Part shown: positions 7,969-14,723 of the stretch, one piece after another | How positions within the stretch are numbered: the stretch's first letter is position 1 | Layout: the number at the start of each line of letters is the position of its first letter | NCBI GenBank assembly: GCA_910586805.1 | Contig: CAJUJC010000024.1 | Coordinates: 1 to 20,389, forward strand | DNA: 20,389 nucleotides | Source: an uncultured Erysipelotrichales bacterium | GTDB taxonomy: Bacteria > Bacillota_I > Bacilli_A > Erysipelotrichales > Coprobacillaceae | Direction: 5' to 3' | Made by a program: the position numbers and the translations under genes | Notes under the pieces: generated by a model | What the model was told of the DNA's origin: nothing | Database searches by the model: none | Seen by the model: only the letters and a program-made list of their open reading frames with translations

Positions 7969-8672
7969 AAACACTTCCTCCATAACGAATCAAATCTTTC
8001 TTTATCCATTTGGTTAACAGGTTCATTAATATCCTCCAAACGATGAGCATCACTATTCATAAAAACAAACTCATCATCAATTGTAGGACATAACTTTTTT
8101 AGATCCTGATATTGTTTTATACTCTCAACCTCAATACCATCATAATTCAAATCATGAGGTATTCCATGATAAACCTCATATATTCCAAATCTTTTTGCCA
8201 TAATATGTGCAAGAATAACAACACCACCAAAACGATGAATTGACTCAACAACCTCATAAATATTTAAATTCAAAGATTGAATCAGTAAATACTTTTCTTC
8301 ACCAACAAACTCATCATTTATATTACATATATACTGATGTCCATAATAATCAGGATTATTTTCAACTTTATACAAATGATTATCAATCCATTCTTGAATA
8401 GGTAATAATTCTGTATCTTTTTGAAAATAAGCTAAGACATGAATATTTTCTTGTGTTTGTAATTCAACACCATAAACAAAATCTATCTTTCCTTTTAAAA
8501 GATCAGTTTCTATTAATTGTTTTAAATGATGTTGTTGTTTCAATGAGTTATGATCAGTAATTGCAATAAAATCTAAACCTTTGATATATGCCATATGAAA
8601 GATATTATTAATTGTCATAGTATCATCACCGCAAGGTGAAAGTGCTGAATGTATGTGTAAATCGTAATACAT
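7956..8672 (-). CDS. PHP-domain metal-dependent phosphoesterase
   Basis: A 238-residue protein with the metal-binding motifs of the PHP superfamily (polymerase and histidinol phosphatase): His6 and His8 in LHIHSALSPCG, Asp40-His41 in ITDHNSL, Glu70, His78, His156 in GGVVILAHIM, and Asp208 and His210 in MNSDAHRLED. All the usual ligands seem present, so it should be an active phosphoesterase, possibly of a nucleotide or phospho-signal; the substrate is not known. It starts two bases after the stop of the DRTGG-like gene and runs into the HATPase gene. Between two probable signalling proteins in a hydrogenase operon, a role in turnover of a regulatory phosphate compound is plausible but unproven. 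Confidence 0.88.
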   Translation of the reverse strand: MYYDLHIHSALSPCGDDTMTINNIFHMAYIKGLDFIAITDHNSLKQQHHLKQLIETDLLKGKIDFVYGVELQTQENIHVLAYFQKDTELLPIQEWIDNHLYKVENNPDYYGHQYICNINDEFVGEEKYLLIQSLNLNIYEVVESIHRFGGVVILAHIMAKRFGIYEVYHGIPHDLNYDGIEVESIKQYQDLKKLCPTIDDEFVFMNSDAHRLEDINEPVNQMDKERFDSLWRKCLCKK

Positions 8673-8674
8673 TT

Positions 8675-9001
8675 TTATAACCCTAAAGACATCAAGTCTT
8701 TTGCAGTTGAATAAGCATCTTTATGACTTAAAAACAAAGGTATTCCAAGTTCTGTTGCTTTTTGAATCGCATCTTCATCAGGATAACTATCTTGTACAAA
8801 AATAATACCTACAAAATCATTTAACTCTGCAATGGCAATGACATTCATATGTTTTTGAACAGTTAACCATAAAGTTCCTTCTTTTGCATTCGCTATAACA
8901 AAACTTAATAAATCACCTATATAAACATCTTCTATGTCTTGCGTCAAAGGCACATCATTAATTTGTTTCAAAGGTAATTTTAAAATTTCACTTATTTTCA
9001 T
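8675..9001 (-). CDS. DRTGG-like domain protein (HprK-related fold, no kinase domain)
   Basis: A 108-residue protein resembling the DRTGG domain family found as small stand-alone proteins near [FeFe] hydrogenases. The opening MKISEILKLPLKQIN, the central DVYIGDLLSFVIANAKEGTLW and the following NVIAIAELNDFVGIIFV fit the pattern, though the DRTGG signature itself has drifted. No Walker A motif is present, so it is not a kinase. It starts five bases after the TGA of the hydrogenase-like gene with a GAAGGTGA ribosome site and ends two bases before the PHP gene. Its family is a moderately confident call; it may bind a nucleotide or act as a partner of one of the ATPases. Confidence 0.7.
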   Translation of the reverse strand: MKISEILKLPLKQINDVPLTQDIEDVYIGDLLSFVIANAKEGTLWLTVQKHMNVIAIAELNDFVGIIFVQDSYPDEDAIQKATELGIPLFLSHKDAYSTAKDLMSLGL

Positions 9002-9005
9002 TCAA

Positions 9006-10166
9006 TCACCTTCTTTTCACACGGCATAATGAATCATCGACTTCACCACTTGCAATGCGTGAAGCTAAATGTCGACAATTCGCAAATCCACAACTTCCAC
9101 AATCATATTTTGGTAAAGTTTCTAATATTGCGTTCACTTTATGAAACCAAGCCACTCTTTCTTTAAACGTTTGTTTTTGACTATCCATATGATGTTCTTT
9201 AAAATAATCTTTTTTATCAAGCAATACAAGTTCGCCAGTATAATCACTCATCATACTTTCTATATGAAAACGACCTTCAAAGGGATTTGCCCATAAATAA
9301 TATCCACCAATGCATCCTTGATAACAATGGTATAAAGCAATAAGTTGAACATGCTTTAATTGGTCAAATTCAATTAAATCCAATACAGTTCTTATTTGAG
9401 GCATTCCCTCAACACTAATCACTGATAAACTTCTATTACCAAACAAAGCACTTACATTACTTTTTACTCCATATTTATTAATTCGAATATCTTTTTGTCC
9501 TTTGTTTTTTCTTTTATTAATATGTGGAAACATTCTTGAAAGACTTAAAGCATAATCAATATTTGAATCCATTTTTCCTAATGGTTCTTTCGCAAGTGTT
9601 AATTTTCCAACACATTCACAAAGAGAAAAAATACCAACATCTTTATCTTTATATTGTTTTCTCAATCTTTTCGCAGCAATTTCTACTGGATAATCATAAG
9701 GTAATAAATGTTCAACCAAGGTTGGATATTCTTGTTTAATCAATCTATTAATTGTAGGACAAAATGATGTCAACATAACTTTACCCTGCTTTGAACTGTC
9801 TTTTAAAGCTTGTTTATAAAGACTTCCTTCTATATCACTATATTGAACAACTTCATCAAAACCAAACTCTTTGATGGCATAAGTCAAGTTCTTTAATTCA
9901 TCAAATTGATTAAAATCAGAAAGTATTGCAGTTGGAATTAATGCAATATTATATTCATGTTCCTGAAATGCTTTTTCTAAATTCACATCTTTTATTTTTA
10001 ATAACTTTTGTTCACATGATTGTATACATGATTGACAATTGATACACTTTGTATCATCAATATTCACTTTTTCGTTGATAATTGAAATGGCATCTGTTGG
10101 ACAAGATTTAACACATTTTATACAGTTTTTACAGTTTTCACCTAAATATTGGATAACAGGTTTCAT
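9006..10166 (-). CDS. Divergent, probably sensory [FeFe]-hydrogenase-like iron-sulfur protein
   Basis: A 386-residue protein that resembles a shortened hydrogenase. It has two 4Fe-4S ferredoxin motifs (Cys12-22 and 41-51), then an H-cluster-like region: L1 TSFCP (133-137), L2 with Cys183, Cys185 and Lys188 (CECVGK) and L3 CYQGC (Cys281 and Cys285). Four candidate cluster ligands therefore remain (136, 185, 281, 285), but the L1 relay cysteine is Phe135 and the GGG tail of L3 is lost. A C-terminal domain carries Cys356, 359, 364 and 381, the CxxCx4Cx16C pattern of CODH/ACS-type iron-sulfur proteins. There is no PAS domain. Its place between two ATPase and DRTGG genes suggests an H2 or redox sensor rather than a catalyst. 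It overlaps its upstream neighbour by four bases. Confidence 0.85.
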   Translation of the reverse strand: MKPVIQYLGENCKNCIKCVKSCPTDAISIINEKVNIDDTKCINCQSCIQSCEQKLLKIKDVNLEKAFQEHEYNIALIPTAILSDFNQFDELKNLTYAIKEFGFDEVVQYSDIEGSLYKQALKDSSKQGKVMLTSFCPTINRLIKQEYPTLVEHLLPYDYPVEIAAKRLRKQYKDKDVGIFSLCECVGKLTLAKEPLGKMDSNIDYALSLSRMFPHINKRKNKGQKDIRINKYGVKSNVSALFGNRSLSVISVEGMPQIRTVLDLIEFDQLKHVQLIALYHCYQGCIGGYYLWANPFEGRFHIESMMSDYTGELVLLDKKDYFKEHHMDSQKQTFKERVAWFHKVNAILETLPKYDCGSCGFANCRHLASRIASGEVDDSLCRVKRR

Positions 10167-10570
10167 TGGAATGTCATTTTAATATGTGTTCCCTCTTGAG
10201 AAGAAGTTATCTCAAAAGAAGAAGCTACACTTTTCATATTATATAAACCCATACCTGCACCAAATCCTAATGAACGTGCTTTAGGAGAAGCTGTTGAATA
10301 ACCAGGCGTTTGTGCCAAAGCTAAATCCTCAATTCCTGGTCCAATATCATCAAATGATAAATGAACAATACCTTCATCATCAATCTCAAAAGTCACTGTT
10401 CCTCCATCTGAATGAATAGCAATATTAATCTCAGCTTCATAACAAGCAATAGAGGTAGCTTTTAAAACTCTTTTATCAATTCCTATCGTTTTTAATGTTC
10501 TTTTAATATCACTTGAAGCTTTTCCAGCATCTTCATAATTATCTTTTTCTACCTGATAAACCTTTATCAT
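10163..10570 (-). CDS. RsbW-like anti-sigma-factor/serine kinase-type ATPase
   Basis: A 135-residue protein that is nearly all GHKL ATPase domain: N-box with Glu45 and Asn49 (EAEINIAIHS), G1 box DDIGPGI (Asp75, Gly77, Gly79) and G2 box GFGAGMGLYN (102-111). This is the size and layout of anti-sigma serine kinases such as RsbW and SpoIIAB. Its normal partners, a sigma factor and an anti-anti-sigma STAS protein, are not in the window, so its target is unknown. It overlaps the DRTGG gene before it and the hydrogenase-like gene after it by four bases each, pointing to tight co-expression. Regulation of sigma activity or phosphorylation of a DRTGG partner are both possible; this is inference. Confidence 0.88.
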   Translation of the reverse strand: MIKVYQVEKDNYEDAGKASSDIKRTLKTIGIDKRVLKATSIACYEAEINIAIHSDGGTVTFEIDDEGIVHLSFDDIGPGIEDLALAQTPGYSTASPKARSLGFGAGMGLYNMKSVASSFEITSSQEGTHIKMTFQ

Positions 10571-10920
10571 CTTCGCATACCCTTTTCATATAATTTGCCA
10601 CACGCTTCAAACATCGTTTCATCAGTTTGAAAAAGATTAATGTGTAAATCTTTTGCAATATCAACAATACTCATATCTAATGGTTTTCCTCTTACAAAAA
10701 GAATTGTTTCTAAATCCAATACCTCCGCAGTTCTTAGTGATTGAACATTTGCCAAGCCTGTAATAAACAAAACATCATCAATTTCATTCTTTAATAAAGC
10801 CAAAGCATCAGACATCAAATCAGTAGAAAAACCTTTATCATAGTTCTTTTCATAAACAGATTCATCAGCAATATAAATTTCTCTTGCCTTTAAAATATCA
10901 ACGATTTCTTTAACTAACAT
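10567..10920 (-). CDS. DRTGG-domain protein of the hydrogenase operon
   Basis: A 117-residue protein, all one small domain. YDKGFSTDLMSDALALL (27-43), VLFITGLANVQSLRTAEVLD (50-69) and ILFVRGKPLDMSIV are recognisable features of the DRTGG family, best known as a module beside phosphotransacetylase and in hydrogenase clusters, where it is thought to bind adenine nucleotides or to mediate contacts. Its ATG overlaps the hydC stop by seven bases, and its end overlaps the RsbW-like gene by four, so the three are probably translated as a coupled set. There is no membrane segment and no metal site. Function is unproven; the family call is good. Confidence 0.78.
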   Translation of the reverse strand: MLVKEIVDILKAREIYIADESVYEKNYDKGFSTDLMSDALALLKNEIDDVLFITGLANVQSLRTAEVLDLETILFVRGKPLDMSIVDIAKDLHINLFQTDETMFEACGKLYEKGMRR

Positions 10921-11405
10921 GTTGCTTCTTCCTTCAAATAATCAAGAACAAGCATTTTTAATTCCTCTAGCTGTTTCGCACAACCAAAAACAGTCCCATC
11001 AACACTCACAACTGGAGCCAGTCCACAAGCACCTACACAACGTGTTGCATCAATAGAAAACAACCCATTTTCACTTGTAGAATTCACTTCACAATCAGTC
11101 ATCTCACATAACAAATCTAAAATTGTTTGTGACCCATTCACATAACAAGCTGTTCCTAAACATACAGAAATAATATGTTTCCCTTTAGGTTCAGTTGTAA
11201 ATTGTGAATAAAATGTGACAACACCATACACTTTAGATACAGGTACATGAATTGCATTTGCAATCTTTTCCATTGCTTCAAAAGGAATGTATCCAAGTTC
11301 ATTTTGAATCTCATGAAGCATTAATTTCATTGGACCTTTTGCATCCTTGTGCTTATCCACAATTTCATCAATTTTATCCAAATATTCTTGTTTCAACTTA
11401 TTCAT
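10914..11405 (-). CDS. hydC: Hydrogenase electron-transfer subunit, NuoE-like thioredoxin-fold 2Fe-2S protein
   Basis: A 163-residue subunit of the NADH-linked hydrogenase. The helical N-terminal half (residues 1-75, with GYIPFEAMEKIA and SKVYGVVTFYSQF) and the 2Fe-2S half with Cys82 and Cys87 (VCLGTACYVNG) plus Cys123 and Cys127 (TRCVGACGLAP) match NuoE/HydC fully. It should carry a single 2Fe-2S cluster next to the HydB flavin. I take the ATG at 11405, seven bases after GAGG; the GTG at 11411 is too close to that site. It is the first gene of the operon, unusually separated from hydB and hydA by six regulatory or accessory genes plus the ferredoxin. Confidence 0.93.
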   Translation of the reverse strand: MNKLKQEYLDKIDEIVDKHKDAKGPMKLMLHEIQNELGYIPFEAMEKIANAIHVPVSKVYGVVTFYSQFTTEPKGKHIISVCLGTACYVNGSQTILDLLCEMTDCEVNSTSENGLFSIDATRCVGACGLAPVVSVDGTVFGCAKQLEELKMLVLDYLKEEATC

Positions 11406-11441
11406 TTTCACACCTCTTTCTTTTTATTTTTCTTTACTACC

Positions 11442-11447
11442 ATTATA
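11442..11447 (-). promoter_or_regulatory. Promoter of the hydrogenase operon (extended -10)
   Basis: On the minus strand TGATATAAT (11450-11442) fits TGnTATAAT exactly. The -35 region (about 11464-11470) reads TTTTATG-like and is weak. Transcription from near 11435 would give a leader of about 30 bases. I see no operator repeat or riboswitch in the 11406-11533 gap. Confidence 0.7.
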
Positions 11448-11533
11448 TCATATTAAAAAAGAGCATAAAAATTATTTCGTTATTTTTTTAAATTTTATTT
11501 TCAATAACAAGCATATTTCTTAAAAAAGAAAAC

Positions 11534-11566
11534 AATAAAAAAATCCTCAATTAATGAGAATCTTTT
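11534..11566 (-). terminator. Terminator of the cystathionine gamma-synthase-like gene, stop codon in the loop
   Basis: On the minus strand the arm ending ATTCTCA pairs with TGAGGAT (with G-U wobbles) around a loop of about five bases, followed by seven T. The TAA stop (11553-11551) falls in the loop. It ends this transcript about 85 bases before the hydrogenase promoter. Confidence 0.75.
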
Positions 11567-12720
11567 CCATATGCTTTATCTAATGAATATTGAATATCTT
11601 TTATCAATAAATTTACATCTTCTAACCCAATATACATACGAATATGGCCAAAAGCCAAACCTCTTTCTTTCAACTCTTTTTCATTGTCACCTTTAAAAAC
11701 AGGCATAACTAAGCTTTCAAAACCACCCCAACTATAAGCCAAAGTAAAATATTTTAAAGAATCTATAAATGTTTCAATAATACTTTCATTCGCATCTTTT
11801 AATACAAAAGAAAACAAACTTCCTTGTCCCTTTAAATAAGTCTTAGATAATTCTTTTTGACAACAATAAGGGTGATAAACCATTTCAATACGATGATCTT
11901 CTAACATATAATCAATCACTTTTTGAATAGATTCATTTTGTTGTTTTAAACGTGTTGGTAACGTTCTTAAGCCTCTAATAGCTAACCATGCATTCATTGG
12001 TGACATTGTTGCACCTAAAAGAATACTTCCAAAATCATCAATTTTCTTCATAATCTCATAAGAAGAAATAACAATACCTCCAACAATATCACTATGTCCA
12101 CCAATATATTTAGAACATGAATGAATAACCACATCTATACCATATTCTATTGGATTTTGAAATAATGGTGTTGCCCAAGTATTATCAATAACTGTATAAA
12201 TATGTCTTTGTTTTGCTATATCTGATATCCATTTTAAATCTAACATTTCAAATTTTTGAGAAGATGGACTTTCAAAATAAATCATCTTTGTATTATCTTG
12301 AATATATTCTAAAAGATCACTTGTTTGAGAAATATTGACCTGACAACACTCTATACCAAAACGGCTTAAATTTTTGACCAATTTCAACGAAGAACCATAA
12401 ACTGTATTGACAATCAAAACATGATCGTGACTAGAAACAAGACTTAAAATCGTTGATGATATTGCTCCCATACCAGAAGCAAAACTTCTTGCACATTCTC
12501 CACCTTCTAATTTTGCAATCTTATCTTCTAAAATTTTTAATGTTGGATTATCCCCTCTTGTATATGTATAAGCTTTCTTTTGATGAGTATTCACTTCTAC
12601 ATAGTGTTTAAAATTTTTAAACTGAAATGAACTTGTTTGAACAATCCCAGGTGAAATACTTGCATACTCCTTTTCCCATGAGCATTCAATACCTAAACAT
12701 ACTTCCTCTTTATCCTTCAT
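11551..12720 (-). CDS. Cys/Met-metabolism PLP enzyme (cystathionine gamma-synthase/lyase family)
   Basis: A 389-residue fold-type I PLP enzyme of the trans-sulfuration family. It shows the substrate loop YTYTRGDNPT (51-60), the phosphate site SGMGAIS (82-88), active-site Tyr108 (VYGSS), Asp179 (VIDNTWATP) and the Schiff-base Lys204 in HSCSKYIGGHSD. The cysteine that marks methionine gamma-lyases after the active Tyr is Ser here, so a cystathionine gamma-synthase or lyase role is more likely. I take the ATG at 12720, preceded by GGGAGGATAAGT; the frame stays open to 12792, but those 24 residues have no family match. It is monocistronic with a terminator directly at its end. With the MalY-like enzyme across the hydrogenase operon, it suggests that the strain moves sulfur between cysteine, cystathionine and methionine. 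Confidence 0.88.
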   Translation of the reverse strand: MKDKEEVCLGIECSWEKEYASISPGIVQTSSFQFKNFKHYVEVNTHQKKAYTYTRGDNPTLKILEDKIAKLEGGECARSFASGMGAISSTILSLVSSHDHVLIVNTVYGSSLKLVKNLSRFGIECCQVNISQTSDLLEYIQDNTKMIYFESPSSQKFEMLDLKWISDIAKQRHIYTVIDNTWATPLFQNPIEYGIDVVIHSCSKYIGGHSDIVGGIVISSYEIMKKIDDFGSILLGATMSPMNAWLAIRGLRTLPTRLKQQNESIQKVIDYMLEDHRIEMVYHPYCCQKELSKTYLKGQGSLFSFVLKDANESIIETFIDSLKYFTLAYSWGGFESLVMPVFKGDNEKELKERGLAFGHIRMYIGLEDVNLLIKDIQYSLDKAYGKDSH

Positions 12721-13167
12721 ATACTTATCCTCCCTATAAATAAAGATGCACTTTTTTACATGAACTACGACCTTACGAATAAAGTCCAACATATTCTTTT
12801 TTAATCATCTATAAACCTCAATCTTGTATCTTTTCTTACTTTATCACAATCCAAAACAGATTTCATCATAGCATCTATATCATTGATTTTAAAATATTTT
12901 TATTTATCATAAATCTTTTTCATATTCTTCTTATCTAAAAAATTACACAATCAAATCATTTGCTATTCTACAAAAGAAAACAAATTATATACAACCAATT
13001 CAACTTTACATATTTTATATACATATTAACATATACCAATAAATGCTCCTATAAAACCATATCTTTCTAAAAGAAATAATATAATTATTGTCTCTATAAA
13101 TCATTATTTTTTAACAATATATCATTCACATTTCTCATATAATAACCTTCCACTTAAAATAGATTGA
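12721..13167 (-). other. Gene-poor stretch with possible degraded coding remnant
   Basis: About 450 bases between two minus-strand genes with no intact gene. One minus-strand frame (12899-12801) reads 32 amino acid codons ending in a TAA, with mixed polar composition (for example MMKSVLDCDKVRKDTRLRFI), and the same frame upstream continues with scattered stops. This looks like an eroded gene end, but I cannot name it. No T-box sequence, SAM riboswitch core or convincing promoter for the PLP gene was found here. Confidence 0.3.
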
Positions 13168-14151
13168 TTATCTTATTATTGCCATCACGCCTACAAGAGC
13201 ATGTGGTTTATATAGCTCCTCTAAATATTTCATTTCTTCATCTGTCAACTTTATTTTTATAGCTTCAATAGCACCATCAATATGAGATTTTTTCGTTGCT
13301 CCCATAATTGGTGAAGTGACCTTTCTCATTAACCATGCAAGTGCAATCCCACTCATAGATACACCTTTTCGATTTGCAAGTTCCTCTACTCTTTGAATGA
13401 TTTTTAAATCCTGATCAGCTGTTACATCATATTTCCCTTTGGCATACTCATCTTCCCTCATACGTTTAGAAGTCTTTTTGAATGTTGCAAGTCTTCCTGA
13501 AGCCAATACACTATATGGTGTTAAAGCAATACCATGTAAATCACAATAAGGCTTCATTTCTCTTTCTTCTTCTCTAAAAATTAAATTGTAATGACCTTGA
13601 ACAGATATAAATGGTTGCCATCCTTTTTGGTTTGATATTTCATTTGCTTTAGCAATTTGCCACGCATAACAATTAGATACACCTATATACTTTACTTTAC
13701 CCATATGAATCATATCATTTAATATTTCTAAAGTTTCTTCAATAGGAGTCAAATCATCCCAGGAATGCAAAATATACAAATCAATATAATCCATCTGTAA
13801 TCTTTTCAAACTTTCATTCAAACACATCTCAATATGTTCTCTTGCAGTTACTCCTTGTCTTATTTGCTCTAATGTTCTTCCATGAAATTTTGTAGCAATG
13901 ACAACATCTTCCCTATTTGCACATTCTTTAATAGCTCTTCCCAAATACTCTTCACTCGATCCTCCCTGATAAGCCATAGCTGTATCAAAAAAATTAATCC
14001 CCTTTTCTAATGCATATTGAATAATGTCCTTAGATTCTTCATAAGGTAATGTCCAAGTATGCATTCCTTTGTTTGCATCACCAAATCCCATACACCCTAA
14101 ACACACTTTCGAAACCATTAAATCACTATTTCCTAATTTCACATATTCCAT
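13168..14151 (-). CDS. Aldo/keto reductase
   Basis: A 327-residue NAD(P)H-dependent oxidoreductase with a TIM-barrel fold, a usual length for this family. The catalytic tetrad can be read as Asp56 and Tyr61 (FFDTAMAYQG), Lys88 (ATKFH) and His129 (LYILHSWD). GVSNCYAWQ and LTPYSVLASGRLA are further family signatures, and the C-terminal part with PIMGATKKSHI is where the 2'-phosphate of NADPH is usually gripped. The substrate is probably a small carbonyl compound, not identifiable. It starts two bases after the stop of the phosphatase gene with a GGAG site nine bases ahead, as the last gene of a three-gene operon. No clear terminator is seen after it. Confidence 0.92.
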   Translation of the reverse strand: MEYVKLGNSDLMVSKVCLGCMGFGDANKGMHTWTLPYEESKDIIQYALEKGINFFDTAMAYQGGSSEEYLGRAIKECANREDVVIATKFHGRTLEQIRQGVTAREHIEMCLNESLKRLQMDYIDLYILHSWDDLTPIEETLEILNDMIHMGKVKYIGVSNCYAWQIAKANEISNQKGWQPFISVQGHYNLIFREEEREMKPYCDLHGIALTPYSVLASGRLATFKKTSKRMREDEYAKGKYDVTADQDLKIIQRVEELANRKGVSMSGIALAWLMRKVTSPIMGATKKSHIDGAIEAIKIKLTDEEMKYLEELYKPHALVGVMAIIR

Positions 14152-14153
14152 TT

Positions 14154-14723
14154 TTATAACTCCAATCTCACAATTTCTTTTAATCGAAATGTTTTATCAT
14201 ATTCATAAACAAATAGACAACAATTTCCAAAACCTTTGTTCAATTCTTCCACAGGATCTTGAATAGCTCTTAAAAAATTGAAACAAGCACCTCCGTGACT
14301 AACAGCCAAAACACATTCATGATTTTCTTTTTCCATAATTTCACTTAATGTTTTCACTATACGATCTTTCACATCGCAAGAAGATTCTCCTCCATACTGT
14401 AAATAAAATGTTTCACAGTCCTTGGGTGTTAAGTGTTTATTTAATCTTTCACTTTCTCCCTCTAGTTCACCATAAAACATTTCTTTTAACCCCTTTAATC
14501 TTACATAAGGCATATCAGTTATCAATTCCAATGTATCGCTACATCTTTCACTTGTTGAACAATATGCCTTATCAAAAACAATACTATGATTTTCAAAATA
14601 TTCTTTGACCTTTAAAGCTTGTTGTTTTCCATATATAGTCAATGGAGAGTCACACCACCCCTGTATTTTCCCTTGAACATTAAACATCGTTTCTCCATGT
14701 CTCATTAAATATAAAGTTTTCAT
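14154..14723 (-). CDS. Histidine phosphatase-family protein (phosphoglycerate mutase-like)
   Basis: A 189-residue protein of the branch that includes cofactor-dependent phosphoglycerate mutase and small-molecule phosphatases. The active-site RHG motif, with His9 as the phosphate acceptor, is in LMRHGETMFNVQGKIQGW (6-23). FYGELEGES carries the acid, and AVSHGGACFNFL gives the second His. It is much shorter than glycolytic mutases (about 230-250 residues), so a phosphatase role is more likely; the substrate is unknown. Its ATG overlaps the TGA of the metallo-hydrolase gene by four bases, and the aldo/keto reductase follows within two bases. Confidence 0.92.
   Translation of the reverse strand: MKTLYLMRHGETMFNVQGKIQGWCDSPLTIYGKQQALKVKEYFENHSIVFDKAYCSTSERCSDTLELITDMPYVRLKGLKEMFYGELEGESERLNKHLTPKDCETFYLQYGGESSCDVKDRIVKTLSEIMEKENHECVLAVSHGGACFNFLRAIQDPVEELNKGFGNCCLFVYEYDKTFRLKEIVRLEL

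Noticed and set aside
472..12720. Two PLP C-S lyases on both sides of the hydrogenase operon as one sulfur-supply system for iron-sulfur or H-cluster assembly
   Set aside because: Each has its own promoter and/or terminator and general amino acid roles; the proximity alone does not support a link.
12721..12792. N-terminal extension of 24 residues on the PLP enzyme
   Set aside because: Family homology begins at MKDKEEVCLGIE, and GGGAGGA directly precedes that ATG.
12721..13167. Methionine T-box or SAM riboswitch upstream of the cystathionine gamma-synthase-like gene
   Set aside because: No T-box core like GGTGGTACCGCG and no SAM aptamer-like conserved helices or leader terminator could be read; the region is AT-rich without stable stems.
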